Assembly: GCA_019359245.1 (NCBI GenBank)
Contig: JAHHHR010000008.1
Span: 124,001-188,000 of the forward strand
Source: Nostoc desertorum CM1-VF14
GTDB lineage: Bacteria; Cyanobacteriota; Cyanobacteriia; Cyanobacteriales; Nostocaceae
Direction: 5' to 3'
Length of the DNA: 64,000 bases
Below, in pieces: positions 1 to 8,988 of this stretch (within the stretch, counting starts at the first letter, position 1; the number at the start of each line of letters is the position of its first letter). Below the pieces are notes generated by a model. That model saw only the letters and a program-made list of their open reading frames with translations, made no database searches and was not told the origin of the DNA. The position numbers and the translations under genes were made by a program.

Positions 1-206
1 GTAATCGTCGCTGTATTGGGATGGCATTTGCCCAGTATGAAATGAAAATCGTCTTGGCAACTATTTTGTCAGAATTTCAACTATCGCTAGTGAACAAGCG
101 TCCTGTGCGTCCTGTGCGCCGTGGGTTAACTATAGCCGCACCGGCCGGAATGCGGATGGTTGCTACAGCTCAAGTTAAGCGTGCGAATACAGCAGCGTTA
201 GTCTAG
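1..206 (+). CDS. Cytochrome P450, C-terminal end only (cut by window edge)
   Basis: Reading from base 3 gives NRRCIGMAFAQYEMK, which matches the haem-thiolate signature of cytochrome P450 (RxCxG followed by A..E). The Cys is the axial haem ligand. About 55 residues follow before a TAG at 204-206, the usual tail length after the Cys in P450s. The start and most of the gene lie before the window, so substrate and subfamily cannot be told. The N-terminal part of the FxxGxRxCxG motif is also outside the window. Confidence 0.85.
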   Translation, partial: NRRCIGMAFAQYEMKIVLATILSEFQLSLVNKRPVRPVRRGLTIAAPAGMRMVATAQVKRANTAALV

Positions 207-401
207 CTGACATTTTGCACCATTTTCAACAACCGCTTCAGAATTTATTCTGATAAGGTGTTACGCATTTAACTTGAACATTTACATAAAGGCTGATGAC
301 CGATGATTGATGACTGATAACCGTTAACCGTCAACAGTTAACGACTATACAATTTAGGCACGCATCAGCTTAACTTGTGTGTACACCGTAGCCCATAAAA
401 A

Positions 402-435
402 TTGTAGAGACGCCAATTTAAAAGCGTCTCTACAA
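402..435. terminator. 12-bp perfect hairpin (TTGTAGAGACGC arms)
   Basis: Perfect inverted repeat with arms 402-413 and 424-435 and a 10-nt loop. It lies between the 3' ends of the P450 gene and the YggT gene, so it may act as a terminator. No strong T-run follows. A close relative with arms TTGTAGAGAT lies at 51381-51428, so this may be a dispersed palindrome family instead. Confidence 0.45.
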
Positions 436-489
436 AAGTGTTTATTGGAGTACTAATCAAAATCCCTGTACGAATAGATGGCAGACTAA

Positions 490-747
490 TTAAAAAGGAA
501 TAGCTCTCAGAAAGCCACCAGCTAAGTTGAGCGCGAAGAAAGCTAAGATTGGAGAAAAATCCATACCGCCTAATGGGGGAATAATTGAGCGGAATAGATT
601 CAAATAAGGGTCGGTTATCTGGGCTAAAGCAGCAAATGGCTGATTATACCAGTTGATTTGCGGAAACCAGGTCAACAAAACCCGGATAATTAGCAAATAG
701 CTATAAAAGGTGACAAAGGTAATTAGTGTCGTAATGAGTAAACTCAT
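490..747 (-). CDS. YggT family membrane protein
   Basis: 85 residues. Two hydrophobic segments (about 4-27 and 62-82) flank a loop with the YggT-family pattern RVLLTWFPQINW and ...ITDPYLNLFRSIIPPLGG.DFSP. The family is widespread in bacteria and plastids (YlmG/YCF19-like), where it is linked to membrane assembly, cell or chloroplast division, or cytochrome maturation. The role here is not established. The length is complete for a single-YggT-repeat protein. It stands alone, with the YtxH-like gene upstream on the same strand after a gap of about 130 bp. Confidence 0.85.
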   Translation of the reverse strand: MSLLITTLITFVTFYSYLLIIRVLLTWFPQINWYNQPFAALAQITDPYLNLFRSIIPPLGGMDFSPILAFFALNLAGGFLRAIPF

Positions 748-876
748 GGATAGCTTTTCCTACTACTAAGTGTCAAACGCGGTCTTATCTTTAATAATTT
801 TAATTTAGTCCATGTCATGGTGTTCGCGGATTTAGCACTTACCACACTTGACATTTTCACCACGCCTGAACATACC

Positions 877-1230
877 TCAGGAGTCTTTAGTGAGGGAGCG
901 ATCATTGCTTGCTTGGGGTGAACCGCCATTAACATTTCCCAGTTGCTTTCGCACATCATCAATTGTGGCATTTAGCTGGGCAATTTTATCTTCTAGCGAT
1001 CGCCTAGCCGTTTCTATGCCAATGCTTTCGCTTTCTGAGGCTTTCATCTGACGTCGCTTTGCTGCTACTTTCTTCGCTTCGACTTGACTATCCGTCAGTT
1101 CTGTATCCTCCTCTGCTAGCAACTCTGGATCGCGTCGAGAAGCAATCACTGCTCCTAGGAGACCGCCAAATACGCCACCAACAAATGCCCCTGCTAAAAA
1201 ACCACTGGCAAAACCATCTCGCTGACTCAT
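877..1230 (-). CDS. YtxH-like small protein with Gly-rich membrane segment and coiled coil
   Basis: 117 residues from the ATG at 1230 (MSQRDGFASGF). An upstream in-frame ATG at 1299 would add 23 residues that do not look like the family. An N-terminal Gly/Ala-rich hydrophobic stretch (about 8-30, GAFVGGVFGGLLGAVIAS) resembles YtxH-family segments. The C-terminal half is charged and predicted to be coiled coil (SLEDKIAQLNATIDDVRKQL). It is probably a membrane-anchored cytoplasmic protein of unknown function. Homologues are common in cyanobacteria. Confidence 0.75.
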   Translation of the reverse strand: MSQRDGFASGFLAGAFVGGVFGGLLGAVIASRRDPELLAEEDTELTDSQVEAKKVAAKRRQMKASESESIGIETARRSLEDKIAQLNATIDDVRKQLGNVNGGSPQASNDRSLTKDS

Positions 1231-1305
1231 ATCTTTACCGCCTTCAACAAACCTTGCAACTTTTACAGTAGTTATGCTATTTTCCTGCCCTAGCTGCATA
1301 CTAGC

Positions 1306-1956
1306 TTAAGTCCCAAAGATGCGATCGCCTGCATCTCCCAATCCCGGTACAATATACCCCTTGCTGTTAAGTGTTTCGTCAATAGTAGCGGTGTAAATTA
1401 TTAGACCTGGATAAGCTGCACTCAGTTTTTGTAAAGCTGGTTGAGCCGCCACTACGCAAACAATCCGGGTCAGACCTGGATCAGCACCCCGTTGTGTCAA
1501 TTCTGCCATTGCCGCCATGATCGACCCTCCTGTTGCCAACATTGGATCGGTAATTAACACTCGTGTTTGAGGGTCAAATTTTTCTGGTAACTTATTCAGA
1601 TAACAATGAGGTTGCAGCGTTTCTTCGTCTCGCGCCAAGCCAAGATGGTAAATCGAAGCTAAAGGCAGTAAAGTCTGCGCTCCCTCAAGTAATCCTAGTC
1701 CAGCCCGCAGAATCGGCACTACTGCTACTGGGATCTGCGGATCAATCACGGTTGCCAGACAGGTATCCAAGGGACTTTGCACCACTGTTTCTTGGGTCGG
1801 TAACCAGTCTCGCGCAGCTTCATAAGTCAGCCATCTTCCTAACTCAGTCATGGCACTACGAAATAATACTGAAGGAGTGCCTGCATCACGGGCAACTGCC
1901 AGCCAGTGTTTGATCAGGGGATGGGGTGGAACATAAACGCGCAATTGTAGCGTCAT
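1306..1956 (-). CDS. upp: Uracil phosphoribosyltransferase
   Basis: 216 residues from the ATG at 1956 (MTLQLRVYVPPHP). A longer in-frame start at 2019 would add an unlikely hydrophobic leader. The enzyme makes UMP from uracil and PRPP in pyrimidine salvage. The PRPP-binding loop is visible as VLITDPMLATGGS, and the C-terminal uracil-binding region as GYIVPGLGDAGDR.FGT, which is typical of Upp. Length fits the family (about 210). It is a single gene; the preceding 400 bp upstream hold repeats rather than a partner gene. Confidence 0.93.
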   Translation of the reverse strand: MTLQLRVYVPPHPLIKHWLAVARDAGTPSVLFRSAMTELGRWLTYEAARDWLPTQETVVQSPLDTCLATVIDPQIPVAVVPILRAGLGLLEGAQTLLPLASIYHLGLARDEETLQPHCYLNKLPEKFDPQTRVLITDPMLATGGSIMAAMAELTQRGADPGLTRIVCVVAAQPALQKLSAAYPGLIIYTATIDETLNSKGYIVPGLGDAGDRIFGT

Positions 1957-2371
1957 AGCCAGAAATAGGGGCTTTTTGATTGTATAAGAACTGAAACACC
2001 ATAATACTCTTTCCTGCATCCGGCTGACAGCGAATAATTTACGCTCTCAAATTTATTGATAAAAATTTTCATTAGTATTTGACATTAATTCTCAATCAAG
2101 GCTATATTGTTATACAGTGTTCTCCTCTCTTTTAAGGATCGGCAGACGGGATTAGTCAGCAGTAGCAGGCTCGTCCCTCTTTTTTTTGATTAGTCATTTG
2201 TCCTTCGTTATTGTTCATTAGTTAAATTAAATATTGATTGACTCTAGACAAAGGACAAAGACAAATACTTCTCTACGAACGCGAACAGCGTGTCGCAGAC
2301 AGACGCTACGCGTTAGCGGAGCTTTCGCTTTAGCGATACGCTCAGTACAAATGACAAAGGACAAATGATAA
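1957..2371. repeat. Gene-free stretch with dispersed palindromic repeat and heptamer repeats
   Basis: No gene is seen. From about 2222 to 2382 it carries copies of a caaatga/caaagga-like heptamer. These are interrupted at 2273-2343 by a GC-richer compound palindrome (gcgaacagcgtg, gacgctacgcgttagcgg, tttcgctttagcgatacg). Such heptamers (STRR type) and small palindromes are characteristic of Nostoc-type genomes. The last heptamers run into the crtH start codon. Confidence 0.7.
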
Positions 2372-3862
2372 ATGACAAATGACGCGATCGTAATTGGGTC
2401 TGGGATTGGCGGATTAGTAACAGCAACTCAGTTAGCAGCGAAGGGAGCGAAAGTGCTGGTACTAGAACGTTATTTAATTCCAGGTGGTAGCGCTAGTTAT
2501 TTTGAACGTCAAGGGTATCGATTTGATGTTGGCGCATCAATGATTTTTGGATTGGGGCAAAATGGCACTACTAACTTACTCACCCGCGCTTTGTCAGCTG
2601 TGAATGTTAGCCAAGAAGCGATCGCAGATCCGGTACAGATTCACTATCATCTACCCCAAGGTCTAGACCTGAAGGTTGATCGGGTTTATGAAAAATTTTT
2701 GCAAAATCTTACTGCTCATTTTCCCCATGAAAAACAGGGGATTCGTCGCTTTTATGACGAATGCCAAAAAGTATTCAAGTGTCTCAACAGCATGGATTTG
2801 CTATCGCTGGAAGAACCTCGGTATTTACTGCGGGTATTTTTTCAACATCCTTTAGCGTGTCTCGGTTTAGTTAAGTATCTGCCCCAAAATGCGGGGGATT
2901 TTGCAAGACGCTACATTAAAGACCCGCAATTATTGAAATTTATTGATATGGAATGTTATTGCTGGTCGGTGGTTCCATCAGACATGACACCAATGATTAA
3001 TGCTGGGATGGTTTTTTCTGACAGGCATTATGGCGGAGTGAACTATCCCAAAGGCGGAGTGGGACAAATTGCCCAAAAACTGGTGGAAGGTTTAGAGAAG
3101 GCTGGAGGTAAGATTCAGTACCAAGCTAGAGTCACGAAAATTCTCACAGAACAGGGAAAAGCAGTAGGTGTGCAACTGGCAAATGGTGAAGTATATCGGG
3201 GTAAACGCATAGTTTCTAACGCCACACGCTGGGATACATTTGAACAATTACTACCAGCAGAAGAAATGCCACGTAATGAGAAAAAGTGGCAACAAAATTA
3301 TCAAAAATCTCCCAGCTTCTTGAGTTTACATATAGGGGTAAAAGAGTCGGTTTTACCTGCGGGGACAGAGTGTCACCATATCTTACTAGAAGATTGGGAA
3401 AAGATGACAGCAGTGGAAGGTACAGTTTTTGTATCGATTCCCACATTGCTTGACCCAGATTTAGCACCAAGTGGATATCACATCATTCATGCCTTCACCC
3501 CTGACTGGATTGATGATTGGCAAAAACTTTCTCCGAGTGAGTACGAAGCGAAGAAAGAAAAGGCGGCTTGGCGAATTATTGACCGCCTAGAGAAGATTTT
3601 TCCAGGCTTAGATGCTGGATTGGATTATCTGGAAGTGGGGACACCCCGCAGCCATCGCCGCTTTTTAGGTCGTCAGGATGGCACCTATGGGCCAATTCCC
3701 CGGCGCAAGTTGCGGGGGTTATTAAGTATGCCCTTTAATCGCACAGCTATTCCAGGACTTTATTGTGTAGGGGATAGCACCTTTCCAGGTCAAGGATTGA
3801 ATGCAGTCGCTTTTTCTGGGTTTGCTTGCGCCCATCGCATTGCCGTAGATTTAGGATTTTAA
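2372..3862 (+). CDS. crtH: Carotenoid (prolycopene) isomerase CrtH / CRTISO
   Basis: 496 residues. It is an FAD/NAD-dependent isomerase that converts poly-cis-lycopene to all-trans-lycopene after the Pds/ZDS desaturation steps. The N-terminal dinucleotide fold is GSGIGGL (residues 9-15) followed by VLERYLIPGGSASYFERQG, a pattern seen in CRTISO proteins. The C-terminal FAD-contacting segment is GLYCVGDSTFPGQGLNAVAFSG. Length fits CrtH (about 500). The start ATG and first codons lie inside a heptamer repeat (acaaatgac), with no clear Shine-Dalgarno sequence. Phytoene desaturase and phytoene synthase of the same pathway lie about 42 kb away at 45283-47638. Confidence 0.9.
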   Translation: MTNDAIVIGSGIGGLVTATQLAAKGAKVLVLERYLIPGGSASYFERQGYRFDVGASMIFGLGQNGTTNLLTRALSAVNVSQEAIADPVQIHYHLPQGLDLKVDRVYEKFLQNLTAHFPHEKQGIRRFYDECQKVFKCLNSMDLLSLEEPRYLLRVFFQHPLACLGLVKYLPQNAGDFARRYIKDPQLLKFIDMECYCWSVVPSDMTPMINAGMVFSDRHYGGVNYPKGGVGQIAQKLVEGLEKAGGKIQYQARVTKILTEQGKAVGVQLANGEVYRGKRIVSNATRWDTFEQLLPAEEMPRNEKKWQQNYQKSPSFLSLHIGVKESVLPAGTECHHILLEDWEKMTAVEGTVFVSIPTLLDPDLAPSGYHIIHAFTPDWIDDWQKLSPSEYEAKKEKAAWRIIDRLEKIFPGLDAGLDYLEVGTPRSHRRFLGRQDGTYGPIPRRKLRGLLSMPFNRTAIPGLYCVGDSTFPGQGLNAVAFSGFACAHRIAVDLGF

Positions 3863-3899
3863 CGTAATAGGCTTGGATTGTTTTTGAATCGATATTAGA

Positions 3900-5063
3900 T
3901 TAGATAATTGTGATTTTATTGGCTGCTTTCGTAGCTTTTTCCCTAGCCTCTTGGACATTAATACCTTTCGCTAAAGCTACGCCCATTCGCCGATATGGAT
4001 GAGCATTAGGTTTACCGAATAATTTAATATCTACATCTTTTTCTGACAAAGCATCGGCTACACCACTAAAAGTAATATAATCGGATTTTTCGGAAGCTAA
4101 AATTACCGCACTGGCTGACGCTCCTAGCTGTTCTATATGAGGAATTGGTAAGCCTAAAATAGCTCTTAAATGTAGTTCAAATTCATTGAGATTTTGTGAG
4201 ATTAATGTCACCATTCCTGTATCGTGAGGTCGGGGAGAAAGTTCAGAAAAAATCACTTCGTCTTTGGTAATGAAAAATTCAACACCAAAAATTCCGGCTC
4301 CTCCTAACGCATCAGTAACTTTTATGGCTATTTCTTGAGCTTTTAATATCTTGTCGTCGGAAATTTCTGCGGGTTGCCACGATTCTTGATAATCGCCTCT
4401 TTCTTGGCGATGCCCAATAGAAGAACAGAAGATTGTTGGTGCATTCCACTGTTTAATTGTTAGTAAAGTTATCTCAATTTCAAAGTTAATAAATTCTTCT
4501 GCAATGACTTTTTGATTGTCACCTCTAGAATTAGCGATCGCATAATTCCAAGCCTTCTCAACTTCACTCTTATTTTGCACTACAGATTGACCTTTACCAG
4601 AGGATGACATTACAGGTTTAACAACATTAGCAAACCCAATTTCATCAGAAACTGCAATCAATTCTTCTAGAGTTGTTGCATAACCATATTTAGCTGTTCT
4701 GATGCCCAATTCTTGATGTGCCAGTTCCCGGATTCTATCGCGGTTCATTGTATAGTTAGTAGCAGCCGCAGTCGGAATAACTGTAATCCCTCGCTGCTCA
4801 AATTCCAAAAGTTTTTCTGTTCTAATTGCTTCAATTTCTGGTATAATAATATCCGGCTGATATTTATTCACTACAGCTTCTAAATCGTCAGCACTGAGCA
4901 TAGAAATAACTTCATAAGCATCAGCAACTTGCATCGCTGGAGCATTAGCATAGCGATCAACTGCAATCACATAATTACCAAGACGTTGAGCAGCGATCGC
5001 AAATTCTTTGCCTAGTTCTCCTGAACCAAGCAACATCAATTTTTGGGGCAACTTAATACTCAT
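3900..5063 (-). CDS. purT: Formate-dependent phosphoribosylglycinamide formyltransferase 2
   Basis: 387 residues. PurT is an ATP-grasp enzyme that formylates GAR with formate and ATP in purine synthesis, a folate-independent alternative to PurN. It begins with the nucleotide-binding segment KLMLLGSGELGKE and AIAAQRLG, followed by the ATP-grasp core (VVKPVMSSSGKGQSVV) and the metal/ATP site EVIFSELSPRPHDTGMVT. Length matches PurT (about 390). It stands alone; the convergent crtH gene ends 37 bp away. Confidence 0.93.
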   Translation of the reverse strand: MSIKLPQKLMLLGSGELGKEFAIAAQRLGNYVIAVDRYANAPAMQVADAYEVISMLSADDLEAVVNKYQPDIIIPEIEAIRTEKLLEFEQRGITVIPTAAATNYTMNRDRIRELAHQELGIRTAKYGYATTLEELIAVSDEIGFANVVKPVMSSSGKGQSVVQNKSEVEKAWNYAIANSRGDNQKVIAEEFINFEIEITLLTIKQWNAPTIFCSSIGHRQERGDYQESWQPAEISDDKILKAQEIAIKVTDALGGAGIFGVEFFITKDEVIFSELSPRPHDTGMVTLISQNLNEFELHLRAILGLPIPHIEQLGASASAVILASEKSDYITFSGVADALSEKDVDIKLFGKPNAHPYRRMGVALAKGINVQEAREKATKAANKITII

Positions 5064-5128
5064 TAACTTATCCAGGTCAATCTCAATTTAATAATCTTAT
5101 AATTTTGTGTGTTTTAATTATCATCTCT

Positions 5129-5611
5129 TTAAGAATTAAATCTAGCTCCGCGTAGTTGTAAATCTTGACGTTGCAGCTGAGTTAAACCAGTACCTACGCC
5201 AAGATGACATTTATCTAGTAAAGTCTCTAACCAAATAGTCTCATTCAAAGTTGCACCTCGTAAATCTGCATTTCTCAAATCGGCTTTCGTAAAATTTGCA
5301 AATAAGAGGTCTGCATTTACTAAACTGGTACTTTGCAGATTTGCACCTGACAAATTTCCCCGAATGAAGTTTACCTCATCTAAAATTAAACCAGATAAAT
5401 CTGCTCCTATAAGATTAGGAAACTTTACCTGATTGGGATATTTAAAAAACCGCATGATACAGATTATATTTGCTTCATTTAGCCGCATTTTAGTTAAAAA
5501 CTCATAACGAGCAATGCCCATTTGCTTAAGAATTTGTAGACGCTGTGGGGGACTTTGCTCTAAAAACCGTATGGATGTATAGCGTAGGTCTTGAGTAGGA
5601 ATATTTAACAT
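5129..5611 (-). CDS. Pentapeptide-repeat protein
   Basis: 160 residues from the ATG at 5611; a TTG at 5620 is an in-frame alternative. After an N-terminal helical region of about 65 residues come tandem A(D/N)Lxx pentapeptides ([35 protein letters not shown]), which predict a short right-handed quadrilateral beta helix. Many such proteins occur in cyanobacteria and mostly have no assigned role. There is no signal peptide, so it is probably cytosolic. Confidence 0.85.
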   Translation of the reverse strand: MLNIPTQDLRYTSIRFLEQSPPQRLQILKQMGIARYEFLTKMRLNEANIICIMRFFKYPNQVKFPNLIGADLSGLILDEVNFIRGNLSGANLQSTSLVNADLLFANFTKADLRNADLRGATLNETIWLETLLDKCHLGVGTGLTQLQRQDLQLRGARFNS

Positions 5612-5703
5612 GACTATCAAATTGTTATGATATTTGCATCAATTGAAAGTTTAGCAGCCGATACAAATAAAATAGCAGTTTTAGACTATTAATGAAAAAC
5701 AAT

Positions 5704-5732
5704 AACCCCGATTTCTCTGAAAAATCGGGGTT
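5704..5732 (-). terminator. Rho-independent terminator of the ABC exporter pair
   Basis: Arms 5704-5714 (AACCCCGATTT) and 5722-5732 form an 11-bp stem with a 7-nt loop. On the minus strand the stem is followed by ATTGTTTTT. It sits 25 bp after the stop of the ABC permease gene. Confidence 0.85.
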
Positions 5733-5756
5733 ATAATTTTATCGATAACTACTTAC

Positions 5757-7520
5757 CTAACGTCCTGCCAATAATGCTTTTGTAGCAGATTCACCTGCTA
5801 ATCTCACCTGTTTTGTTAACTGGAAGTTTAACAACGCTAGAACACTCAACTCAGCTAGGAATGCCATAAAAATTGTTGTTGCTCCAGAGTATTGTATTGC
5901 AGCCCAAGGAAAAGTTGAAAACAGCCATACAGTAGGATATTCCCACGAGGATATGCCAAGAAATCCTAGAATCATTGGTGGTAAGAACGATACCACGCCT
6001 ATAGTACCTATTGCCCAGAAAGAACGTTTGGGAGTTTTCTGCAAAAGTATTAATTGGGCAATTGTAGCATAAATCATGATTATGCTGACAGACAAAGCTA
6101 CAGCTAAAAGTACTTTCAACCCGCCAATATTACTATTTAGCCAATTATCTGTATAGAAAACAGATGTAATTAAAATCCAGACTAGCAAAGGGATAATAAC
6201 AATTGCCAGATTAATAGCGATCGCCACAAGTGCAGGGCTTTTTTCAGCCCAAATTAGATCCTGCCAAACACTCTTGCGGCTAGAAACTTCCTGATATCGA
6301 TATCTTGCCCAATCTTGTACATCTTGACGATGAGGGGAAAGAATAGCAATCAAACTGAAAATTAACCCCAAGTTGTATATTGCCAGAAAAATTAAATTTG
6401 GCTCAAACTGTCCGTAAAATTTGGAACTATTTTGCCAATTTTGTAAGCTAAATCCCCAGATCATCACCTGGCAAAAAGCTACTAATAAATAACTTTGTCC
6501 CTTGCTGATGATTGAAGCTTGAGGATTACGAAAGCAACGTTTTAGAGCTTGTAATATTCCATAACTATACAATCCTAAGTTTAACAAATAGAAACTAACA
6601 AGACTAACAACATTTTTTCCTAATGGTAAAAAGAAAAACTCCAAGTTTTTCACTTGATAGCCATTATATCCATTATATACAGGTGCCAAGTTAGGAAAAA
6701 GATAATTGATTGTATCCCAAGGGGCGAAAAGCCTTAACCAAGCAGTTGAATTATTTAAACTGCTAGGATACGATGCAAATCCTATTGTTAGGAACAAGAA
6801 AAGCAAAACTGCACCGCTACCTAACCAAGGTTGAAAACCGCTAAACCAACGGCTCACTAAGCCAAATGCTAACGCGGCGCTGTAGAAGAAAATACAGCTA
6901 GCTGCAAGAATTGCGTAGTAACTCAAAATGTAACTAAAGGTAATTCCGGCAGAATTTCCAGCCCACAAGTGTAAAGGAATTGCTGCTAAGACAACGAGAT
7001 AAATTAAACTCGGAACCCCTAGCAACTTGCCAGTCAATATACTTGTTTCTGATTGAGGACTGAGACGGATAAAATTCAGCGTGCCGCGAGTTTCTTCTTT
7101 AACTAAATCATTGATGAGCAAATAAGTTCCTGCAACTAAGAGGGTAAATACAAAAATTACACTCAAAGAGAGGAATATATATTCCCAGTGATCTCGCCAC
7201 CACAACTGCCAATCAATTTCATTCGCCGGACAAAAGTTCTTTGAGAGGAAATAATTAAAATCATCAATTTTAGATTGATTTGATTGCTGGTAAAGCTGGT
7301 TTTGCCGTGGTTCATATAATTGGCGCAAACGACAGTATGTAGCAGTTAGCGAGTATTCATCATTAGGAAACTCACGTAACTGATATAAAAAAACTACCAT
7401 TTGTAGAAGTAGAGATGTTGCAACTGCGATCGCTACATTAAAAAATTTCAGGCGTCCTTTGAGTTCCCGGAATAGTTGCGGATTCCAATCGCCGATTTTG
7501 TCTACTAAATTGAGCATCAT
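5757..7520 (-). CDS. ABC-2 type transporter, membrane subunit
   Basis: 587 residues with many hydrophobic segments (about 32-50, 115-135, 175-220, 235-255 and several in the C-terminal half), arranged as an ABC-2 permease. A large loop after the first segment, with Cys and aromatic residues, probably faces the outside. After the second membrane segment comes DLVKEETRGTLNFIRLSP, resembling the coupling-helix region of ABC-2 exporters. The ATPase gene lies directly upstream (45 bp), so the two form an exporter whose substrate cannot be read from sequence. A terminator follows at 5704-5732. Confidence 0.8.
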   Translation of the reverse strand: MMLNLVDKIGDWNPQLFRELKGRLKFFNVAIAVATSLLLQMVVFLYQLREFPNDEYSLTATYCRLRQLYEPRQNQLYQQSNQSKIDDFNYFLSKNFCPANEIDWQLWWRDHWEYIFLSLSVIFVFTLLVAGTYLLINDLVKEETRGTLNFIRLSPQSETSILTGKLLGVPSLIYLVVLAAIPLHLWAGNSAGITFSYILSYYAILAASCIFFYSAALAFGLVSRWFSGFQPWLGSGAVLLFLFLTIGFASYPSSLNNSTAWLRLFAPWDTINYLFPNLAPVYNGYNGYQVKNLEFFFLPLGKNVVSLVSFYLLNLGLYSYGILQALKRCFRNPQASIISKGQSYLLVAFCQVMIWGFSLQNWQNSSKFYGQFEPNLIFLAIYNLGLIFSLIAILSPHRQDVQDWARYRYQEVSSRKSVWQDLIWAEKSPALVAIAINLAIVIIPLLVWILITSVFYTDNWLNSNIGGLKVLLAVALSVSIIMIYATIAQLILLQKTPKRSFWAIGTIGVVSFLPPMILGFLGISSWEYPTVWLFSTFPWAAIQYSGATTIFMAFLAELSVLALLNFQLTKQVRLAGESATKALLAGR

Positions 7521-7564
7521 AGGAAAAAATTCTCCAAAAATGGGTAGTAATATTTATTGACGAA

Positions 7565-8515
7565 TCAAGATGCTTGTTTGTGACCTAATTTTAAGAAAAT
7601 AGTTTCTAAGTCTTCTTGCGAGCAGTGAAAATCAGTCAGAGGAATGCCTGCTTTAATGAGCGATCGCAACAACTCAGCACTATCTTCATCTTTGCCCGAA
7701 AAATTCACCCGCACGCTGTTTTTTCCTGATATCACCTCCCACTCTTCTACTAAATGATGATGTTTCAATTCCCTTAATAGTGTTTCTAGGTTCCCCAGAG
7801 TTGATATCATAATTTGCTGATGGGCAAGACGTTGATAAAGTTGCTGTAAAGAGGTACTTTCTACTAAAAAGCCAAGTTCCATAATTCCTACAGAAGTACA
7901 GAGTTCAGCTAAATCACTCAGAACGTGAGAAGAAATGATTACAGTCATCCCAGCTTCTTGTAAAGCCTTGATGATTTCACGAAAGTGCATCCTAGCAATA
8001 GGATCAAGCCCAGAAACAGGTTCATCTAGGAGTAGTAAAATCGGTTCGTGGATAATGGTTCGCGCTAAACTTAAGCGCTGTTTCATTCCCCGCGACAGGG
8101 TAGAAATACGACTATTGCGTTTATTACCAAGTTGGATTAGTTCTAAAACTTCATGTAAGCGTTGAGTGCGCCGTGGTTCTCGTAAACGATAGAGACGCGC
8201 AAAATAATCTAGGTAGTCCCAGACCGTCAAATCCTCATACAGTGGGTAGTCATCGGGTAAGTAGCCAAGACGACGCTTAAGTTTGGGATTACTCTTGTCA
8301 CGGAGTAAACGATCGCCATTAATATAAATCTCACCCGTTGTTGGTTCCTCAGCAGTTGCCAACATTCGGATGAGAGTTGTTTTACCCGCGCCATTGGGCC
8401 CAATCAGTCCATATACTTCCCCCGCCTGGATTTCTAAATCCACATCATTGACAGCAACGTGCCGATCAAATTGCTTAGTTAGTCCACGGGTGCAAATTGC
8501 TAATTCTTTTACCAT
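7565..8515 (-). CDS. ABC transporter ATP-binding protein (ABC-2 exporter)
   Basis: 316 residues. It energises export with the permease encoded just downstream. Walker A is GPNGAGKTT (residues 39-47), the signature is LSRGMKQRLSLAR, Walker B is ILLLLDEPVSGLDP, and the switch His lies in VIISSHVLSDL. About 80 C-terminal residues beyond the ATPase core are usual for the CcmA/NatA-like class. It is the first gene of a two-gene operon ending at the terminator at 5704-5732. Confidence 0.92.
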   Translation of the reverse strand: MVKELAICTRGLTKQFDRHVAVNDVDLEIQAGEVYGLIGPNGAGKTTLIRMLATAEEPTTGEIYINGDRLLRDKSNPKLKRRLGYLPDDYPLYEDLTVWDYLDYFARLYRLREPRRTQRLHEVLELIQLGNKRNSRISTLSRGMKQRLSLARTIIHEPILLLLDEPVSGLDPIARMHFREIIKALQEAGMTVIISSHVLSDLAELCTSVGIMELGFLVESTSLQQLYQRLAHQQIMISTLGNLETLLRELKHHHLVEEWEVISGKNSVRVNFSGKDEDSAELLRSLIKAGIPLTDFHCSQEDLETIFLKLGHKQAS

Positions 8516-8711
8516 CGCGGCTGGGGTGCGGCTTGTGATTAACAGTTAACCTAACCTTTTTCTACAACTTTTGTCAGGCTGGTTTCGGAAATTGAAACTG
8601 ACTCGAAAGAAATTGGTGATATAAAAAAGTAGGTAAGGTATACACCTCACCTACTTATTAATTCTTATTCTGCTATTTAAGAAATCTTTTCTAGGTACTG
8701 GAATATGTTTA

Positions 8712-8849
8712 GTGGCATTAGGGATGTTAATTTGGTTTGCTTTGCAAACAGATCCACAAACCGTCTGGGTTTTAGTGTTTATGGTAGGAGTAGCCATAGG
8801 CATCGAAGTAATCTACTACCTGTCAAAAAACCGACAGCTACAACTTTGA
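8712..8849 (+). CDS. Possible small membrane protein
   Basis: An open frame gives a 45-residue peptide from the GTG at 8712 or 41 residues from the ATG at 8724. It contains two short hydrophobic runs (LVALGMLIWFAL, TVWVLVFMVGVAIGIEVIYYL) and a basic tail (SKNRQLQL). The frame stays open upstream to 8637 without an ATG. It lies in an otherwise empty 470-bp gap. It could be a small real membrane protein or the remnant of a longer gene; no family was recognised. Confidence 0.35.
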   Translation: MALGMLIWFALQTDPQTVWVLVFMVGVAIGIEVIYYLSKNRQLQL

Positions 8850-8988
8850 AGAAGCTTGGCTCAACTCTAAAATGTTTTTGTAATAGTCTACCTTTGGATA
8901 AATTGAACTTGAATTTACGAACAGTGCCTTCTCTGTTAGTAGGTCGTTTGCTTTAGATTTTCATTATGAATCATTTCTTAAAGGTGAT

